From contig CABUIX010000054.1 of the NCBI GenBank assembly GCA_902491795.1, forward strand, positions 1-14,218: a DNA stretch of 14,218 nucleotides, written 5' to 3'. Within the stretch, counting starts at the first letter, position 1. Every line of letters begins with the position of its first letter. Both the position numbers and the translations under genes were made by a program. The notes beneath the pieces are model-generated. The model saw nothing but the letters and a program-made list of their open reading frames with translations. It had not been told where the DNA came from and did no database searches. Below, piece after piece: positions 11,341-14,218 of the stretch. The DNA is from an uncultured Bacteroidales bacterium (GTDB lineage Bacteria; Bacteroidota; Bacteroidia; Bacteroidales; UBA932).

Positions 11341-14218
11341 TTATTGGTTTTTCACTGGTGCTGCCGGCGTTCCGGGAAGAGGTTTCCAGTCCTTGAGCTC
11401 TTCCAGGAGGACTTCCACAGCCTTTTCGAGCTGTGCATCCTTGCCGAGATAGTCTTCGAAGGGATTGATGTCAACCACGATGTCGGGATCCACTCCGTGC
11501 CCCTCGATGATCCATTCACCCTCAGTCGAGTATGAGGTGAAGAAAGGTGTCCTCATGTCCTGTCCGTCGACGAAAGGCTTGGACCCAGAAATGCCCACGA
11601 TTCCGCCCCAAGACCGGGTTCCTATCAGTTTGCCGAGGCCGAGCTTGCGGAAGCCGTAGGGGAACAGGTCTCCGTCCGACGACGAGTATTTGTCTATGAG
11701 GCATACCTTGGGCCCGTAGAAGGCTTCGTTGGGAACCGGCTCGTTGCTGCCGTTGCGGTACATGCTTACCCTGTAAACCTCGCGCTGCAGGCGCTCAAGT
11801 ATAATGGGGGAGACATTTCCGCCTCCGTTCATTCTGTCGTCGATGATCAGGGCCTTCTTGTCCAGCTGGCTGTAATAGAGACGCGCGAACATCTCCAGGC
11901 CGGCAGGACCCATGTCCGGAATGTGGATATATCCTATCTTTCCTCCCGAAAGTTTGTCAACCTTCTCGATGTTGCCCTTGACCCAGGCGTAATAGGCCAG
12001 CTGGGATTCATCTCCGGTGGGCACCACGTAGACCGTGCGGGCGTTCTTGCCTCCGGCATCGTCAGCGAGGGTGAGGGAGATTGTCTTGCCGACCTTGCCC
12101 ACGAGGGCCTGTCCTACGTCTTTGAGGTCTGATGCAGGGATTCCGTTGACAGCCGTGATGTATTCTCCTGTACGAGCATTGACTCCGGGGGCTTCAAGAG
12201 GAGACCTCAGGCTTTCGCTCCAGTCAGCACCCTCGAATATCTTCTCTATCCTGAATGCCCCTGTTCTGGCGTCCTTGCTGTACTGTGCCCCGAGAAGTCC
12301 TGTTGCTACCCGCTTCACTTCTGGAGTTTCTCCGGAAGTGATGTAGGCGTGTCCGACATTGAGCTCCCCGAGCATTTCTCCGATCAGGTATGTCAGGTCA
12401 TCGCGGTGTCTGACATAAGGGAGCATCTGCGAGTATTTGTCGTATACGTGGTCCCAGTCCGCTCCGTGCATGTTCTCGACATAGAAGCCGTCGCGGGTGA
12501 TTCTCCAGCTTTCGTCGAAGATCTGCTTCCATTCGGCTTCATGGTCGACCACGATGTCCGCATCGTCAACGGGGACGCAATCCGCATTGTCCGGCGAAGT
12601 TCCGAATGCGACCACCTTGTAGTCTGATCCGCTGCGGACAAGAGCCTTTGAGGCATCCGGGGTGAATGCAAGATATTGCCCGGAAGGCCCGTCCGAAATT
12701 TCCAGGGTGTTGAGATCCAGCACCTTGAGGTTGCTTCCGCCGGAATACCACAGTTTTCCGTCCTTCGAAAGCACGAGGCTGTAGGCGGTGACGGGGAGCT
12801 GTGATATTCTGTCGCTGATGCCTTCGATGTCAACTTTTGTAGATGCGCCGGCATTTTCTGATGCCTCTTCGGATTTCGCCGTCTTGCCCTTTCCGGATTT
12901 TGCCGTCTTGCCGTCCTCCGGGGCTGTTTCGGCTGCCGGCTTGTATTCATCCGATTTCACAGCCATCGGATTGGGCGTATCTGCGGCCAGCGGGAGCACG
13001 AACACTTTGTCTCGCATCTGGAAGGCCACGTTCCACTCCATCGAAGAGTAGTTGTATCCGAAATCAGTGGCTGAAGTGAAGAAAAGGTATTTCCCGTCCT
13101 GAGAGAACATCGGCTCCCATGCGTCATACCAGCGGTCCGTAACCTGCCAGCTCCGGCGGTTCTTGATGTCGAAGAGATAGACGGCCGCGATTCTGTTCGG
13201 AAGCATGGTCACATAAGCGGCCCAGGTGCCGTCGGGTGACAGCGTGAAATTATAGAAGCCCTCAAGGTCACTTGAGAGGATTCTCTCGCACTTGCGGCCG
13301 GGGAGGTCGATTTCGTAGACTTCCCGTGCGTCCGTGGTGAAATACAGCCTGCTGCCGTCTGGGCTCCACTGCAGGCCTGAGGGATATCCGCTGCTGAACG
13401 AAGTCAGGGCTTCGGCCTTCGAGAGATCTCCGTAGGGTGCAGCGTAGACCTGGTATTCTCCGTCGGCATCCGAAAGCCATGCGACGGTCTTTCCGTCGGG
13501 ACTCCAGCAGACTTCGCGTTCGTGCGACTGAGGCGAGCGGGAAAGGTTGTATACTGGACCTTCCTTGGCGGGGAAGGAGAAGATGTCTCCGCGTCCGATC
13601 GCAAGGACTCTCTGCCCGTCGGGGGAGAGGGAGAAGTCGCTGAGACGGCCAACAGAGCTGCGGTATTCACTGCGCCCCCAGATGCCGTCATCGGCGAGAC
13701 TTATGGTGACCTTCTCGGCAGGGCCTCCGTTGTGAACGTCATATTTGTAGATGTATCCTCCGTTTTCGAAGACAATCCAGTCAGACGAGAAGGAGGGGAA
13801 CTTGCAGTCGTATTCGCTGAAGTCGGTAACCTTTTCGGTCTGGCCGGTTTTCGTGTCGTAGGCGAACAGGTTCATGGTCCTGTCCCTGTCGGACAGATAG
13901 TAGATCTTGTCTCCTGTCCACATCGGGAACACGTCCTGGGCATCATTGTCGGTAATTTTCTCAAGCTCGGATGTCCCGACAGTGTTGATCCATATTTCGT
14001 CGGCCTGTCCGCCGCGGTAGTATTTCCATGTGCGGAATTCGCGGAACATCCTGTTCATCGCGAATTTGCTGCCGTCCGGAGAAAATGAGCAGAACCCTCC
14101 CTCGCTGACCGGGATTATTTCAGGAACACCGCCATTCTCGGCATCCACCAGACAGAGATTTGCCCTCAGTCCGCTGAAGCAGTACTGCTTGCTGCGGTAG
14201 ATGATTTTGATTCCGTCT
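11341..14218 (-). CDS. Tricorn-type S41 family peptidase (5' end outside window)
   Basis: The frame is open to the window edge, giving 958 visible residues; a GTG at 14146-14148 is internal. Order of domains: WD/TolB-type propeller blades with many SPDG repeats (residues about 20-400), a Lys/Glu/Ala-rich linker (about 420-460), a second short propeller part, a helical segment (EWKQIFDESWRITRDGFY), a PDZ domain (about 640-745) and the S41 catalytic domain to the end. By alignment in memory with Thermoplasma tricorn, the catalytic residues are His at 12349-12351 (LNVGHAYI), the Ser just before Asp in SSSDGDLFP (11677-11679), and Glu at 11503-11505 (IIEGHGVDPD). Their spacing here, 224 and 58 residues, agrees with tricorn H746, S965 and E1023 (219 and 58). 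The family degrades peptides to short products. Roughly 100-150 residues, including any signal peptide, are missing, so its location cannot be told. Confidence 0.95.
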   Translation of the reverse strand, partial: DGIKIIYRSKQYCFSGLRANLCLVDAENGGVPEIIPVSEGGFCSFSPDGSKFAMNRMFREFRTWKYYRGGQADEIWINTVGTSELEKITDNDAQDVFPMWTGDKIYYLSDRDRTMNLFAYDTKTGQTEKVTDFSEYDCKFPSFSSDWIVFENGGYIYKYDVHNGGPAEKVTISLADDGIWGRSEYRSSVGRLSDFSLSPDGQRVLAIGRGDIFSFPAKEGPVYNLSRSPQSHEREVCWSPDGKTVAWLSDADGEYQVYAAPYGDLSKAEALTSFSSGYPSGLQWSPDGSRLYFTTDAREVYEIDLPGRKCERILSSDLEGFYNFTLSPDGTWAAYVTMLPNRIAAVYLFDIKNRRSWQVTDRWYDAWEPMFSQDGKYLFFTSATDFGYNYSSMEWNVAFQMRDKVFVLPLAADTPNPMAVKSDEYKPAAETAPEDGKTAKSGKGKTAKSEEASENAGASTKVDIEGISDRISQLPVTAYSLVLSKDGKLWYSGGSNLKVLDLNTLEISDGPSGQYLAFTPDASKALVRSGSDYKVVAFGTSPDNADCVPVDDADIVVDHEAEWKQIFDESWRITRDGFYVENMHGADWDHVYDKYSQMLPYVRHRDDLTYLIGEMLGELNVGHAYITSGETPEVKRVATGLLGAQYSKDARTGAFRIEKIFEGADWSESLRSPLEAPGVNARTGEYITAVNGIPASDLKDVGQALVGKVGKTISLTLADDAGGKNARTVYVVPTGDESQLAYYAWVKGNIEKVDKLSGGKIGYIHIPDMGPAGLEMFARLYYSQLDKKALIIDDRMNGGGNVSPIILERLQREVYRVSMYRNGSNEPVPNEAFYGPKVCLIDKYSSSDGDLFPYGFRKLGLGKLIGTRSWGGIVGISGSKPFVDGQDMRTPFFTSYSTEGEWIIEGHGVDPDIVVDINPFEDYLGKDAQLEKAVEVLLEELKDWKPLPGTPAAPVKNQ

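Noticed and set aside
14146..14148. GTG as start codon of the tricorn-type peptidase
   Set aside because: The frame stays open to the window edge with propeller-like sequence (IIYRSKQYCFSGLRANLCLV), and comparison with tricorn places the start more than 100 residues further upstream.

Overview
The window is chromosomal DNA from a gut-type member of the Bacteroidota, most likely Bacteroidales. Evidence: SusC/SusD outer-membrane pairs, NVEALA-type exported peptides, 6-bladed beta-propeller lipoproteins, a Bacteroidota-style tricorn peptidase, a promoter matching the Bacteroides -7 box (TAnnTTTG), and AT-rich start regions without Shine-Dalgarno sites. Genus cannot be decided from sequence alone; the GC content (mid-50s percent in most genes) is higher than in typical Bacteroides.

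Left part, plus strand (1-5990): the 3' end of a SusD-like lipoprotein gene, then a complete SusC-like TonB-dependent transporter gene and its SusD-like partner, tightly spaced as one operon and closed by a strong intrinsic terminator. This implies two tandem SusCD uptake pairs, the first SusC lying outside the window. No glycosidase or peptidase is linked to them here, so the substrate is unknown.

Middle (5967-9616): a minus-strand, membrane-anchored AraC-type regulator faces the SusCD operon; its last codons are written inside the SusCD terminator. Divergent from it is a plus-strand cassette of an NVEALA-family small exported peptide plus a 6-bladed beta-propeller lipoprotein. Facing that is a second cassette on the minus strand: a broken NVEALA peptide gene (frameshift plus in-frame stop, not previously obvious as an ORF) followed after 2 nt by another propeller lipoprotein of the BF3164/TolB-like type. 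The two propeller genes converge and overlap by 69 bp. The paired peptide/propeller cassettes are the most interesting part of the window: the family is common in Bacteroidota but its function is not established.

Intergenic island (9569-10046): no gene. It holds the promoter candidate of the second cassette, a 9-bp tandem repeat, a 159-bp REP/BIME-like mosaic of two 73-bp palindromic units with a 12-bp perfect terminal inverted repeat, a further small inverted/direct repeat set, and the terminator of the right-hand operon.

Right part, minus strand (10047-14218): an operon of a large tricorn-type S41 peptidase (5' end outside the window) followed after 19 bp by a medium-chain zinc-dependent dehydrogenase resembling L-sorbose-1-phosphate reductase (SorE-like).
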